From Helochares maculicollis (Eukaryota; Arthropoda; Insecta; Coleoptera; Hydrophilidae), in assembly GCA_033557835.1 (NCBI GenBank), contig JAWQRO010000233.1, positions 1-47,485 of the forward strand: a stretch of 47,485 nt of DNA, written 5' to 3'. The translations under genes were made by a program, and so were the position numbers. The notes below the pieces were generated by a model. The model ran no database searches. It was not told where the DNA came from and saw only the letters and a program-made list of their open reading frames with translations. The first letter of the stretch is position 1. Every line of letters starts with the position of its first letter. Below, piece by piece: positions 10,481 through 21,689 of this stretch.

Positions 10481-10495
10481 TTTCTTGACCTGAAA

Positions 10496-11518
10496 ATGTC
10501 TAAATTTGAACCAAATAAACGTCATTTGCGGGAACTTTTCATTTATTTCTTTAATTTAAAAAAATCTGCAGCTGAGGCGCATCGATTGCTCGTAGAAACA
10601 TATCATAAAGTTGCTTTGAGTGAGAGAACGAGTGGTGAATGCTTTCAAAAGTTTCAAAACGGTGATTTTGATGTAGAAGACAAAGACCGCAGTGGAAGGC
10701 CTAAAATTTACGAAGATGTAGAATTGGAAGAATTATTGGAGGAAGATTCGTCTCAAACACAAAAGGAAATTGTTCTTACATTAGAAGTCTCTAAGCAAGC
10801 AGTTTTACATCGCTTAGGAATGATTCATAAACAAGGAAATTTGGTCCCATGCGAATTGAAGCCAAGAAATATTGAACGCCGACTGTGCATGACTGAAATG
10901 CTGCTACTCAGGCAGTAAAAAAAAGGTTTTTTACATCAAATCGTTACCGGAGATGAGAAATGGATACATTACGACAACCCAAAAGAAGAAAATCATGGGA
11001 AAAACCTGGCCACGCGTCAACATCCACAGCAAAACCGAATATTCACGGAAAAAAACTCATGCTGTGTATATGGTGGGATCAGCTGGGTGTACGAGTTGCT
11101 TAATCCGATCGAAACAATCACTGGAACTCTCTACCGAACACAATTGATGAGATTAAGCCGTGCTCTAAAGGAAAAACGCCCTCGATACTATCCTAGACAC
11201 GACAAAATAGTTCTACTCCATGATAATGCACGTCCGCATGTAGCGGTTCCGGTGAAAAACTATTTGAAAACACTTAATTGGGAAGTGTTACCCCACCCGC
11301 CGTATTCACCAGACATAGCGCCATCCGAGTATTATCTGTTTCGGTCAATGGCACATGGATTGTCGGAGCAGCGGTTCACAACATATAAAGATACCAAAAA
11401 TTGGGTTGATACGAGGATAGCCTCAAAAGATAAAGAGTTCTGCAGATGTGGAATACGAATGCTGCCTGAGAGATGGGAACACGTGAGTTACTTATTTACT
11501 TATTTGTACTCCTTATAA
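10496..11518 (+). pseudogene. Mellifera-type mariner transposase, decayed
   Basis: The start MSKFEPNKRHLRELFIYFF and the following HTH region (KSAAEAHRLLVETY, then GDFDVEDKDRSGRP) match mariner DNA-binding domains. An in-frame TAA follows LLLRQ at about 10916, and at least two frameshifts follow before the catalytic half. Frames must be switched to read GDEKWIHYDNP, WWDQLG, LLHDNARPHVA and HPPYSPDIAPS. The catalytic triad reads D, D, E: the third Asp of APSD is Glu (APSEYYLF). The normal C-terminus after MLPERWE is lost. Clear inverted repeats were not found. It is related to the complete copy at 20343-21606. Confidence 0.85.
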
Positions 11519-11774
11519 TAAAGCAGTAACACAATGGAAATTGAAAAACGAAAATAGAAGATTGAACATTCAAGGCATCAAAATTAAAATATTAAGACTA
11601 CAAGGACAATTATTAGAGTACGTGGTCATAAACAAAGGTGAAACAAATATTGCTGAAAGCCTAAAAGAACGACGATATAAAAGCAGCATTTTTTTTAATA
11701 GTCGTGTTTTTAAATCGTCAACTACAACCGAATGTCGACATTACAATGATATTAATCAAAACAGTGAAGTTACT

Positions 11775-12748
11775 TCCTATCATCTACAAAACGTAGAAGC
11801 TGCGCCTCCGGCGCAGCTGCTTCGAGCTTCGCTCTTCAGTTAAAAATGCCAACCTAAGCTTCTAACATATAAAAACATTACGCTATTACACGCGTTAATC
11901 TAAGCTTCAGAAACATTCTGCCATAAAAATCCCAGCCTGAGTTTGTAGTATCCAGAAACATTCCACTGTTACTATTTGCACATAGATATACGTGAAGCAA
12001 TGCTTTTATCGGTATATTCTATTGGTGTAAAACGACTACAAAATAATAAAGAAAATCAGATAGAGTTAAGGGCCCTACTATAATAAGTTACTATTGAACT
12101 AGCGAATTTAGTACAGAATAGTACTAAACGAAATTTGATTTTCTTTATTTTTTTTTTAAATCTTACACTACAATCAAGTCGTGGTTCTTTTAAATAGATG
12201 AATGTTTCTGACTATTAGAAACTCAGGTTCACTCAGGTTGGCGCACTTAAATGTTGAGAGAAGCTCGAATTGGTTGCGCCGAACGCGCAGCCACAACGTC
12301 GTGCAAATATTAGAAGGAAAGTTAACTTTTTGGATAATTAATAGTTTTATGTGATTTGATTGGAGTTCACAATTCAAAAGAATAAACAAAATTAGATTTA
12401 GTGGAGGAATGTTCTACAATAATCAGATTCCTCAGCTAAATTTGATTTTGTTTATTCTTTTGAATAGTTGACTCCATTCGAATCTCGACATAAATCTATC
12501 ATCTAGAATCTCGAAAGTACCTTACTATGGTATTTAACTAATGGTCTAAGTTAATGCTCTTGATAGCGGAATATTCTTGGATGCTAGAAGCCTAAGTTGA
12601 CGCTTTTAATTTAAGAGCGAAGCTCGAAGCGGCTGCGCCGAAGGCGCAGCTACAACGTTTTGCAGTTGTTTTAATATAACTTTTTTCAATTGTCGTATTT
12701 TTATGTTGAGGTTCGATTAGAATTGATGATTCAAACGAACGGTTTTCA
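11775..12748. repeat. Hairpin-core repeat cluster, first block
   Basis: A forward core lies at 11790-11845 and reverse cores at about 12255-12292 and 12600-12652. Around 12363-12475 there is a dyad with arms of about 40 bp: AATTCAAAAGAATAAACAAA on the left and its complement on the right. The AGGGCCCT landmark at about 12070 marks another inversion centre. ORFs here are not genes. Confidence 0.85.
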
Positions 12749-12750
12749 TA

Positions 12751-13168
12751 TCTTGGGTTGGCAACTAAGTAATTGCGGATTTCACTCATAGATGGCTTCA
12801 GTTGAATTTTTAGGTTTGCAGACGTAGTACAAATGTTAAACACATTTTGTTATTTGATAGTTGGCAATTTAGTCGTCAATCAGTAAAGAAAGTTTTTTGG
12901 TCGGTTGCGTAGTTTTCGTTTGGCCTTCGTTGAAAAATGGAAAATCAAAAGGAACATTTTCGTCATATTTTGTTTTTTTATTTCCGCAAAGGGAAAAACG
13001 TGATCGCAAGATCATAAAAAGCTATTTCGTTCTGGTCATTTTTCACTCAAAGATGAAAAACGCTCTGGTCGTCCAGTTGAAGTTGATGACGTCCTAATCA
13101 AAGCAAAAATCGATTCGTATCGTCACAGTACATCACTTGAGATTGCAGAGAAGCAAAATGTATCACAT
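12751..13168 (+). mobile_element. Mariner fragment, 5' end, interrupted by a nested mariner
   Basis: A mariner terminal motif (GGTTGGCAACTAAGTAATTG) lies at 12756-12775 next to TA. It is followed by a degenerate N-terminal coding part: MENQKEHFRHILFFYFRKGK at about 12937, then in another frame FSLKDEKRSGRPVEVDD and a second HTH piece ending EIAEKQNVSHT at about 13167. The remainder is absent on the far side of the nested element, so the copy was truncated before, during or after the insertion. Confidence 0.75.
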
Positions 13169-13169
13169 A

Positions 13170-14464
13170 CGAGGAGTGTTCAAAAAGTATCGCGAATTTT
13201 GTGTTTTTTCAAAAATTATTTATTTATTCATGAATATCTATTTTGTTCCCTTCACAGTAATCCCCATGCGATATTATACACTTGTGCCAATGTTTTTTTC
13301 CAATCTTCAAAACACTTAAAAAATCATTTTCCTTAATCTTGTTCAGCTCCTCCTTCGATGCCATCTTTATCTCGTCAATATTAGCGTAGCGTCGTCTTTT
13401 CATGGGCGTCTTTAGTTTCGGGAACAAGAAAAAGTCACAGGGGGCCAGATCTGGGGAATATGGTGGTTGCGGCATCATTAGTGTGTTGTTTTTGGCCAAA
13501 AAGTCGCGCACAAGCAACGATGTGTGAGCAGGGGCCTTTTCGTGGTGCAAAAGCCAATTGTTGTTCTTCCACAAATCCGGGTGTTTCTGACGGATTGCTT
13601 CACGCAAATTGCGCATAACTTGCAAGTAATATTCCTTATTGACCGTTCTACCTTGTGGCAAGAACTCACGATGCACGACGCCCCTGACATCGAAGAAAAC
13701 GGTAAGCAAAACTTTCACAGTCGACCGAACTTGGCGCGCTTTTTTCGGTCTTGGTTCGTTCCATTGAGATGATTGAGCTTTGGTTTCCACGTCATAACCG
13801 TAAACCCACGATTCGTCACCAATTATGACCCTCTGGAGCAAATTTGGGTCGTCGCGGACAGAGTCCAACAGCTCATTAGCAATTTTCATGCGAAGCTGTT
13901 TTTGGTCGAAATTGAGCAAGTTTGGTAGGAATTTCGCGGCGACAAGTCTCATGCCCAAATCATTGATAAAAATCGAATGGCACGAGCCAATCGATATGTC
14001 TATGTCCTCAGCAACTTCTCTAACGGTGATTCGACGATTGGCCAATACCATTTTCTTCACTTCATCAATTTTTTCGTCTGTTGTTGAAGTGCTCGTTCAA
14101 ATCTTCTTGGCCTTCTGAGAACATTTTGTACCACCGATAATCGTTGCTTCGATCCAAGGTAGCTTCTCTGTTTGCCACAGTCAACATTCGGAATGCATCC
14201 GCGCACTTAATTTCGTTTTTCACACAAAATTTGATTGATACAGGTTCTTTGATCCATTTTTTTTGAATAAGTAAAAATCGAAGACGAGCCAAAACACGTG
14301 CAAGCAAAGCAGCTGTCAACAATTAACAGAACATTCAAAATGGCCGAAGTTGTCGGTATAAGTGAGAGACATGAGTACCAATATAACGCCACAAAAAAAT
14401 CAAAATTCGCATATACGTAACCTACGAAAATTCAAAATTCGCGATACTTATTGAACACAACTCG
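13170..14464 (-). mobile_element. Full-length mariner (1295 bp) with TA target duplication
   Basis: The ends are inverted repeats: CGAGGAGTGTTCAAAAAGTA at the left and CGAGTTGTGTTCAATAAGTA read inward from the right, each bordered by TA (13168-13169, 14465-14466). The inverted repeats continue with TCGCGAATTTTG. The length is that of intact mariners. It carries the transposase described at 13224-14322 and is inserted into the older mariner fragment at 12751-13168. Confidence 0.92.
13224..14322 (-). pseudogene. Mariner transposase, nearly complete but inactivated
   Basis: The N-terminal HTH (IKFCVKNEIKCADAFRML, RWYKMFSEGQEDLNE) is in one frame. A small deletion near 14060 shifts the frame, after which KIDEVKKMVLANRRITV and 278 residues run open. 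The catalytic signatures are GDESWVYGYD (first Asp present), LLHHEKAPAH (second Asp replaced by Glu, Asn by Lys) and PPYSPDLAPCDFFLFP (third Asp present), with 34 residues between the second and third sites (DD34D). Two compensating one-base indels garble FLSVLKIGKKHWHK near 13310. The ends GDYCEGNKIDIHE are intact. It belongs to a mariner group very common in insects. The N-terminal frameshift and the altered second catalytic residue argue against activity. Confidence 0.9.
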
Positions 14465-15999
14465 TATTATTTTTGTATTGACACGCTACCGATAAACCTA
14501 CCGACCAGTTTTCACTTTTCACCGAAGGCGCAACTTATACGTTCTGTAGCTGTTACAAGACAACTATACTTCTGTGGATAATCATATTTTTATATGAAGA
14601 GTCGATTGGGGTTCGCGTTCCAAAAGAAGAAACAAAATCAAATTGAGTTAAAGACTACTCTAGAACGGCTTCCCAAACAATTATTTGAAAAGGACCCTCG
14701 ACTCAATCTGCCTTTCTTTATTTCAGGGAATCATGAAATACAGCCGAATCTCGAAATAAAAAAATGATACAGCATATCTAAGCTGCGCCTTCGAGCTTCG
14801 CTCTTCAAATATGATATTCCAAAAAATAAAGAAAATCAGATTGAGTTGAGGGCCCATTTTTAACTGCTGTGCTCGTGCTTTTAAATCGTTTTCGAAACTG
14901 TTCTAAAGTAGTACCTACCAAATTTCTTCTTTTGAATCGAGAACTCCAATCGAATCCCGACATAAAAATATGATTATTCAGCAAAGTAAGTTTCTAACAT
15001 TTATAGAAAGTACGAGGTGCGCCTTCAGCGTAGCCAATTCGAGCTTCGCCCTTTTATTTAAGAACGTCTAAGCTTCTAGCATGCAGAATCATTCCGTTAT
15101 TAAAATCGTCAATATAAGCTTCTAACATGCGGAAACATTCTGCCATTAAAAACCTAAGCTGCTAAAATTCAGAATCATTCTGCTACTAAAAGTGATAAAC
15201 ATTTTATTAAATGGCTTTAAAATCAATCTGATTTTCTTATTCGTTTGAATCATCGATTCCAATCGTATCTTGACATAGAAATATGATTATATAAGAAAGT
15301 AAAATTATCATCCAACATCTGCAAAAAGAGTAAGCTGCGCCTTTGGCGCAGCCGATTCGAGCTTCGCTCTTCAATTAAGAGCGTCAACCCAAGGTCTAAC
15401 ATCCAAAAGCATTGTGCTACTAAAAGTGACTAATAAGTGACTTTCAAAAAATATGATGATAACAGCATATCTTCACTTATTAGAAATCATTATAGTATCT
15501 AATAAATGGTTTTAATTGACGCTCTTAGTAGCGGAATGATTTCGGATGATAGAAGCTTAGATTGGTGATCTCAATAACAGAATGATTCGGGATGTTAGAA
15601 GCTTAGGTTGATACTTTTAACTGAAGAGCGAAGCTCGAATCGGCGGCGCCGAAGGCGCAGCTTACATGATTTGCAGATGTTACCATATAACTTTACTTTC
15701 TGTTAGGATATAACTTCTCTTTCTTGAATAAACGTGCTTTTATGTCGCGATTTAATTGGAATTCACGATTCAAAAGAAGAAATAAAATAAATCAAATTTC
15801 GTTGAAGACTACTTTAGAACGATTTGCCAAACGATTAAACGCGCGAGTATTATATTTGATAGTTACAGCTTATTAAAGAAGGGCCGTCAAATTAATGCGA
15901 TTTTCTTTATTTTGTCGAATCATGAATTACAATCGAATTTCGACATGAAAATATGATTATTCAAGAAAGTAAAACTATCTTCTAACATCTACCGAACGT

Positions 16000-16200
16000 C
16001 GGCAGCTAGTAGTAGATCTTTTTACTACTATAATAAAGAGTTTGTGGGATTTCTGATTCCAAAATCAGATACACGAAATGAATGAAATCAAAATCTAGAT
16101 GAAACAAACATGGAAAAAGTGAAGGAAGCGCTAAATAAAATTAAAACAGAGGAAGCGTAGGAGCTGACAAAATATATGTTAACATGGTTCGGACTTTAAG
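16000..16200 (+). other. Insertion in the array, possible LINE scrap
   Basis: The array is interrupted by foreign sequence whose translation (MEKVKEALNKIKTEEA, then stop) resembles the helix before the RT domain of non-LTR retrotransposons. It is short and degenerate. Array motifs (CTAACATCTAC and ACGTCTAAGC) resume on either side. Confidence 0.3.
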
Positions 16201-18424
16201 AAAATAAAGTAAAGTTATTTTCTAATACCTACAAAACGTCTAAGCTGCGACCTCGGCGCAGCCTAAGCGAACTTCGCTCCCAATCAAAAGCGTTAACATA
16301 AGCTTCTAAAATCTAGAAGCATTGTGCTACTAAAAGTAACAATCAACTCTTTATTAAATGGCTTTAAAATTAATCTGATTTGTTTATTCGTTTGAGTCAT
16401 CGATTTCAATCGAATCACGACATAGAAATATGATTAGATAAGAAAGTAAAGTTATCATCTAACATCTGCAAAAAGAGTAAGCTGCGCCTTTGGCGCAGCC
16501 GATTCGAGCTTCGCTCTTCAATTAAGAGCGTCAACTTAAGCTTTATCATTCAAAAACATTGTGCTACTAAAAGGACTAATAAGTGACTTTCAAAAAATAT
16601 GTTGATAACAGCATATCTTGACTTACTAACAAATCATTATAGTATATAATAAATTAGTTCAATTGACGCTCTTAGTAGCGGAAAGATTTCGGATGTTAGA
16701 AGCTTTGATTGACGATTAACAGAATGATTCTGGATGCTAGTAGTTTAGATTGGCGCTTTCCATTGAAGAGCGAAGCTCAAATCGGCTGCGCCGAAGGCGC
16801 AGCTTGTACGCTCCATAAATGTTAGAAGAGTATTTTCTTGAATGATCATATTCCGTTATGCCGAGGTTCAATTGGAGTTCAAAAGAACAAACAAAATCAA
16901 ATTTCGTTGAACAGTTTCCCAAACGATTTAAAAGCACCAGTATTATTTTCGCTAGTCACAGCTTAAGAAGGGTCCTCAACTCAATATGATTTTCTTTCTT
17001 TTGTGGAATCTTGAACTATCATCGAATTTTGACATAGAAATATGAATTCAAGAAAGTGAAGCTATCTTCTAACATCTACAAAACGCCTAAGCTGCGCCTT
17101 CGGCGCAGCCGATTCGAGCTTCGCTCTTCAATTAAGAGCGTCAACCTAAACTCTATCATCCAAGAGCATTGTACTACTAAAACTGACTTTTAAAAAATGT
17201 GCTAAAAACAGCATTTCTTCACTTATTAATAAATCATTATAGTATATAATAAATGGTTTCAATTGGCGCTCCTAGTAGCGGAATGATTTCGGATATTAGA
17301 GACTTAGATTGGCGATCTTAAGACTTTTAATTGAGAGCGATGTCCGAATCGGCTACGTCGACTGTAGGGGTTAGAAGACTCTTGAATGACCATATTTTTA
17401 TGTCGAGATTCGCTTGGAGCTTGCAATTCAAAAGGAGAAACAAAATCAAATTTCATTGAAGACTACTTTAGAACAGCTTCCCAAATTGCTTAAAAGCACC
17501 AGTATTTTCGCTAGTTACAGCTTGTTAAAGAAGGGCCCTCACATCAATCTGCTGGTCTTTATTTTGTGGAATCATGAACTACAATCTAATTTCCACATAA
17601 AAGTATGATTATTGAAGAAAGGAAAGTTACCTTCTAATATCTACAGAACGCCTAAGCTGCGCCTTCGGCGCAGCCGATTCGAGCTTCGCTCTCAACCAAA
17701 AGCGTTAACATAAGCTTCTAAAATCCAGAAGCATTCTGCTACTAAAAGTAACAATCAACTCTTTATTAAATGGCTTTAAAATCAATTTGATTGGTTTTTT
17801 CGTTTGAATTATCAAATCTAAACGAATTTCAATATTAAAATTTCGTTATATAAGAAAATAAAGATATCATTTACAACTGTACGCTGTGTAAGCTGCGCCT
17901 TCGGCGCAGCCAATTCGAGCTTCGCTCTTCAATTAAGAGTGTCAACCTAAGCTCCTAAAATCCAGAAACGTTCCTCTATTAAGAACGTTAACCTTAGCTT
18001 CTAACATGTACAAACATTCTGTCACTTAAAGGGTCAACAAACTTTTTATAAAAGACTTTATTGACGACAGCATTTCTTCACTTAGTAACAAATGGAGTCA
18101 TCATGGTATATAATGAAAGGTCTTAGTTTACGCTCTTAATAGCGGAATGTTTCCGCATGTTGGAAGCTTAGATTGATGATCTTAATAACAGAATGATGCT
18201 GGATGTTAGAAACAATATCAAATCTCGTTAAATTCTATTTTAGAGCAGTTTTTCGAAGGGTTTAAAAGCACGAGAACTAATTTCGCTAGCTACAGCTTAT
18301 TAAAGAAGGGCCCTGAACTCAATCTGATTTTCTTTATTTTGTGAAATCATGAACTATCATTGAATCTCGGCATAAAAATATAATTACTTAAGAAAGTAAC
18401 ATTATTTTCGAACATCTACAGCAC

Positions 18425-18705
18425 GTCTAATCTGTGAGGTGAGAGGTGGTTTGATGGAGATATCAGTATGTCAAACACCGTTTATGCTACATATGAGAAA
18501 ATTGAGGTCAAGACTTATTTAAAAATAGGTGTTTCGCGCCGGTTATTATTTTTTTTTTAATTTTTATTAGAAACGAGGTTAAGGGGTATTAATTGATTTT
18601 GTATGAAAACGCCTGTAATGTATAACTCGCCGATTGTAGAAATGAGAAATTTGGTATACAGATACCTCTTCAAAAATAATTTATCATAATAAAAGGTTTG
18701 TTGAC
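18425..18705. other. Unidentified insertion in the array
   Basis: This is about 280 bp unlike the array. It contains GTTTCGCGCCGG, a T-rich tract and AGAAATGAGAAATTTGGTAT, the last resembling the ATGAAATTTAGTATAC piece at 6716. It is probably another interspersed repeat. No coding capacity was seen. Confidence 0.35.
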
Positions 18706-19244
18706 AATTTTAGTAGCGGAACGTTCCTGGAGGTTAAAAGCTTAGGTTGACGCGTTTAATTGAAGAGCGAAGCTCGAATCGGCTGCGCTGAAGGCGCAGC
18801 TTCCTTGTTTTGCAGATGTTAGAAGATAAAATAATAGCACTTTCACGGCTTTGGTTTAATCTAGAGAGTAAAATTATCTTCTAATATCTGTAAAAATGTT
18901 TTAGCTCCGCGTTCGGCGCAGCCGATTCGGGCTTCTCTCTTCAATTAAAAGCGTCAAACTAAGCTTCTAACTTTAAAAGATATTCTGCTACTAAAAGTGA
19001 CAACAAACTTTTTGTTAAATGACCTTAAAAGAAATGTATCGACAGCATTGCTCCACAAATAAACAGATGGAGTTTTAATTGAGAGCGAAGCTCGAAGTGG
19101 CTGCGCCAAAAGCGCAGCTTAGGCGTTCTGTAGATTCCAGAAGATAGCTTTACTTTCTGTTAGGATATAATTTCTCTTTCTTGAATAATCATGTTTTTAT
19201 ATCTCAATTTAATTGGAATTGACGATTCAAAATAAGAAACAAAT

Positions 19245-19440
19245 CATATGAAGAAAAATCCAAAAATGTGACGGTAAAATACCACTTTTTCAATTTTTGT
19301 AGCAAATTTTATAATGTTCAGCACTTTTTTTTATTCCATAGCCTATTTTATAGGGCATTTGTAAAAATTCAAATAATATCATTTTCCGGGCTCTCGTTGA
19401 GTAGTATTTTAAAACAGGAATGCAAACAAAACATCCAATT
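19245..19440. other. Unidentified insertion in the array
   Basis: This is about 200 bp of T-rich sequence not shared with other array units. It holds an open frame (19268-19465) without recognisable features, which I do not regard as a gene. Confidence 0.3.
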
Positions 19441-20342
19441 GAATATCGACATATCATTAATCTAGAAAGTGAAGTTATCTTCCAGCATCTTCAAAACTCC
19501 AGGAATATTCTGCTATTAAGAGCTTATAGTCTCTATAGATGTTAGAAGATTATTTTCTTGAATAATCAGCTTCGCTCTTCAATTAAGAGAGTCAACCTAT
19601 AAGTTCTATCATCCAAAAGCAGTGTGCTACTAAAAGTGACAATAACCAAATTAATAAATGACTTTAAAAAATGTATTGATAGCAGTATTTCTTCACGTAT
19701 TACCAAATTGAGTTATTATGGTATATAATAAATGGTTTTAATTGACGCTCTTAGTAGCAGAATGTTTTCGGATGTTACTAGCTTAGGTTAACGATCTTAA
19801 TAACAGAGTGATTCTGGATGTTAGAAGCTTAGATTGATGCTTTTATTTGAGAGCGAAGCTATAATTATACATTCAATACCTGTCAGAAGATTATTTTCTT
19901 GAATAATCATATTTTTATGTCAAGATTCGATTGGAGGTCATGATTCAAAAGAAGAAACAGTATTAAAGTTCGTTAAATACTATTCTAGAACTGATTTAAA
20001 ACCACGAGAACTAATTTCGCTAGCTACAGCTTATTAAAGAAGAGCGCTCAACCCAATCTGATTATCTTTATTTTTTTTGACTCATAAATTACAATGAAAT
20101 CTCAACATAAAAATATGATCATCAAGAAAGTAAAGTTATCTCCTAACATCTATAGTCGTCTAAGCTGCGCCTTCGGCGCAGCCGATTCGAGCTTCGCTCT
20201 TCAATTAAAAGCGTCAACCTAAACTCTATCATCCAAAAGCATTGTACTACTAAAAGTGACATGAAGCTTTTTAATAAATGGCTTTAAAAATATATCGATA
20301 ACAGTTTTTCTTTGAGTTTTACAAAATAGAGTCATTATGATA

Positions 20343-21606
20343 TTAGGTGTTGGAATTAATTCGTAGCGTTTGATGAGATATGTCGTGGTTATTACAGTGT
20401 TCTGTTTTTACCTTCAGAAACAAATTGGTCGTTAAACACCTGTTATTAGGTACTGTTTTTACGACGCATCTTATTTTTAATTGTTAGTAACAACAAATGG
20501 CAGCTATTTAATTATGTCGAAATTTATACCAAATAAAGTGTTTTTGCGGGGAGTTTTATTACATTATTTTAAAATGAAAGTCATAGGATTTTCGTAGATT
20601 GCGGTGAACATGCTTTAGCTGATCAAACGTGCTGGAAAGGGTTTGAGCGTTTTAAGAGTGGTGATTTTGATTTAGACGACAAGGAACGACCTGGACAGCC
20701 GAAATAATTTGAAGGTAAAGAATTGGAGGATTTACTCGAAGAAAATCCATGTCAAACACTTCAAGAGTTGTCTACATCTTTGGAGGTTGATTTATCCACG
20801 GTAGTAAAACGCCTTGCAGCTTTGGGAATGATCCAAAAGGAAGGAAATTGGGTCCTATGTGAATTAAAACCGAGAGACATTGAGAGACTTTTTATGACCT
20901 GTGAACTACTGCTTGCACGGTACAAAAGAAAAAGTTTTCTACATCGTATTGTTACTGCCGAAAAAAAATGGATATATTACGACAATCCGAAACGCAGAAG
21001 ATCATGGGTTAAGCCCGGACAACCATCATCATCAGTGGCAAAACGCTATATTCATGGATCTAAGCTCCTCCTTTGTATTTGGTCGGATCAACAAGGTGTG
21101 GTTTATTATGAATTGTTAAAACCCAATGAAACCATCATTGGGGATCGCTACCGGTTACAATTGATGCATTTGAATAGTGCATTGAAGGAAAAACGGCCGA
21201 AATGGAGCAAAAGGCACGATAAAGTTACTGCACGACAATGCTCGACCTCACGTTGCGAAACCAGTGAAAACATACCTGGAAACATTGTAATGGGAAGTCT
21301 TAACCCACCCGCCGTATTCTCCAGATATTGTCCCTTCGGATTACCACCTGTTTCTATCAATGGCTCATGGTTTATCAGGGGAAAAATTAACATCTTATGA
21401 GGATTGCCAAAATTGGATCGATTCATGGATTGCCTTCAAAGACAAAGAGTTTTTTCGACGGGGTATTCGACAGTTACCTGAAAAATGGGAAAAAGTAGTG
21501 GCAAGTGATGGGCAGTATTTTCAATAATGTAATTTTTTATTTTCATTTCAAATAAATTGGTATTTTTTAATAAATAAAAACGCTACGAATTAATTCCAAC
21601 ACCTAA
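20343..21606 (+). mobile_element. Complete mellifera-type mariner (1264 bp)
   Basis: The inverted repeats are long and almost perfect: TTAGGTGTTGGAATTAATTC on the left and the same sequence read inward from 21606, continuing GTAGCGTTT. TA dinucleotides border both ends (20341-20342, 21607-21608). The element sits at the right edge of the hairpin-core array. Intact ends on a mutated transposase mean that it could move only in trans. Confidence 0.92.
20515..21528 (+). pseudogene. Mellifera-type mariner transposase, inactivated
   Basis: The N-terminus MSKFIPNKVFLRGVLLHYF is followed by a frame loss near 20580, and the HTH linker FKSGDFDLDDKERPGQPK ends in an in-frame TAA at 20704. The long open part (20723-21230) reads ELSTSLEVDLSTVVKRLAAL, GNWVLCELKPRDIER, HRIVTAEKKWIYYD and LLCIWSDQQG. 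A frameshift near 21225 precedes LHDNARPHVAKPVKTYLE and HPPYSPDIVPSDYHLF, and the protein would end ASDGQYFQ at 21528. The first catalytic Asp of the family motif TGDEKW is Glu here (TAEKKW); the second and third are present in the shifted frame, 34 residues apart. Confidence 0.9.
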
Positions 21607-21689
21607 TATGTTTTACTCAAGTAGTACTGTTTAGCTATTCACTCTTCTTTCTTTAGATTTCCATCTTTCAACAGAGCGACAGTGTGCTA

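Larger units (their letters stand above)
14510..20340. repeat. Hairpin-core inverted repeat array
   Basis: At least 17 cores lie here. Forward cores are near 14782 (partial), 15018, 15333, 16244, 16481, 17091, 17655, 17891, 18903, 19568 (partial) and 20164. Reverse cores are near 14523 (partial), 15620, 16763, 17345, 18756, 19090 and 19845 (partial). Each full core has hairpin 1 (GCTGCGCC, loop TTC, GGCGCAGC), a CGATTCGAGCTT link, and hairpin 2 (CGCTCTT, loop CAATT, AAGAGCG). Cores are joined by tracts containing either AATAAATGG or AGGGCCCT, which act as two alternating dyad centres. Blocks at about 15200-15600 and 16340-16740 are nearly identical at an offset of about 1143 bp. No host gene was seen. 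Confidence 0.9.

Noticed and set aside
14782..20215. Regularly spaced hairpin repeats resembling a CRISPR array
   Set aside because: Units occur in both orientations, spacing varies from about 150 to 1100 bp, spacers are themselves repetitive, and the genome is eukaryotic.
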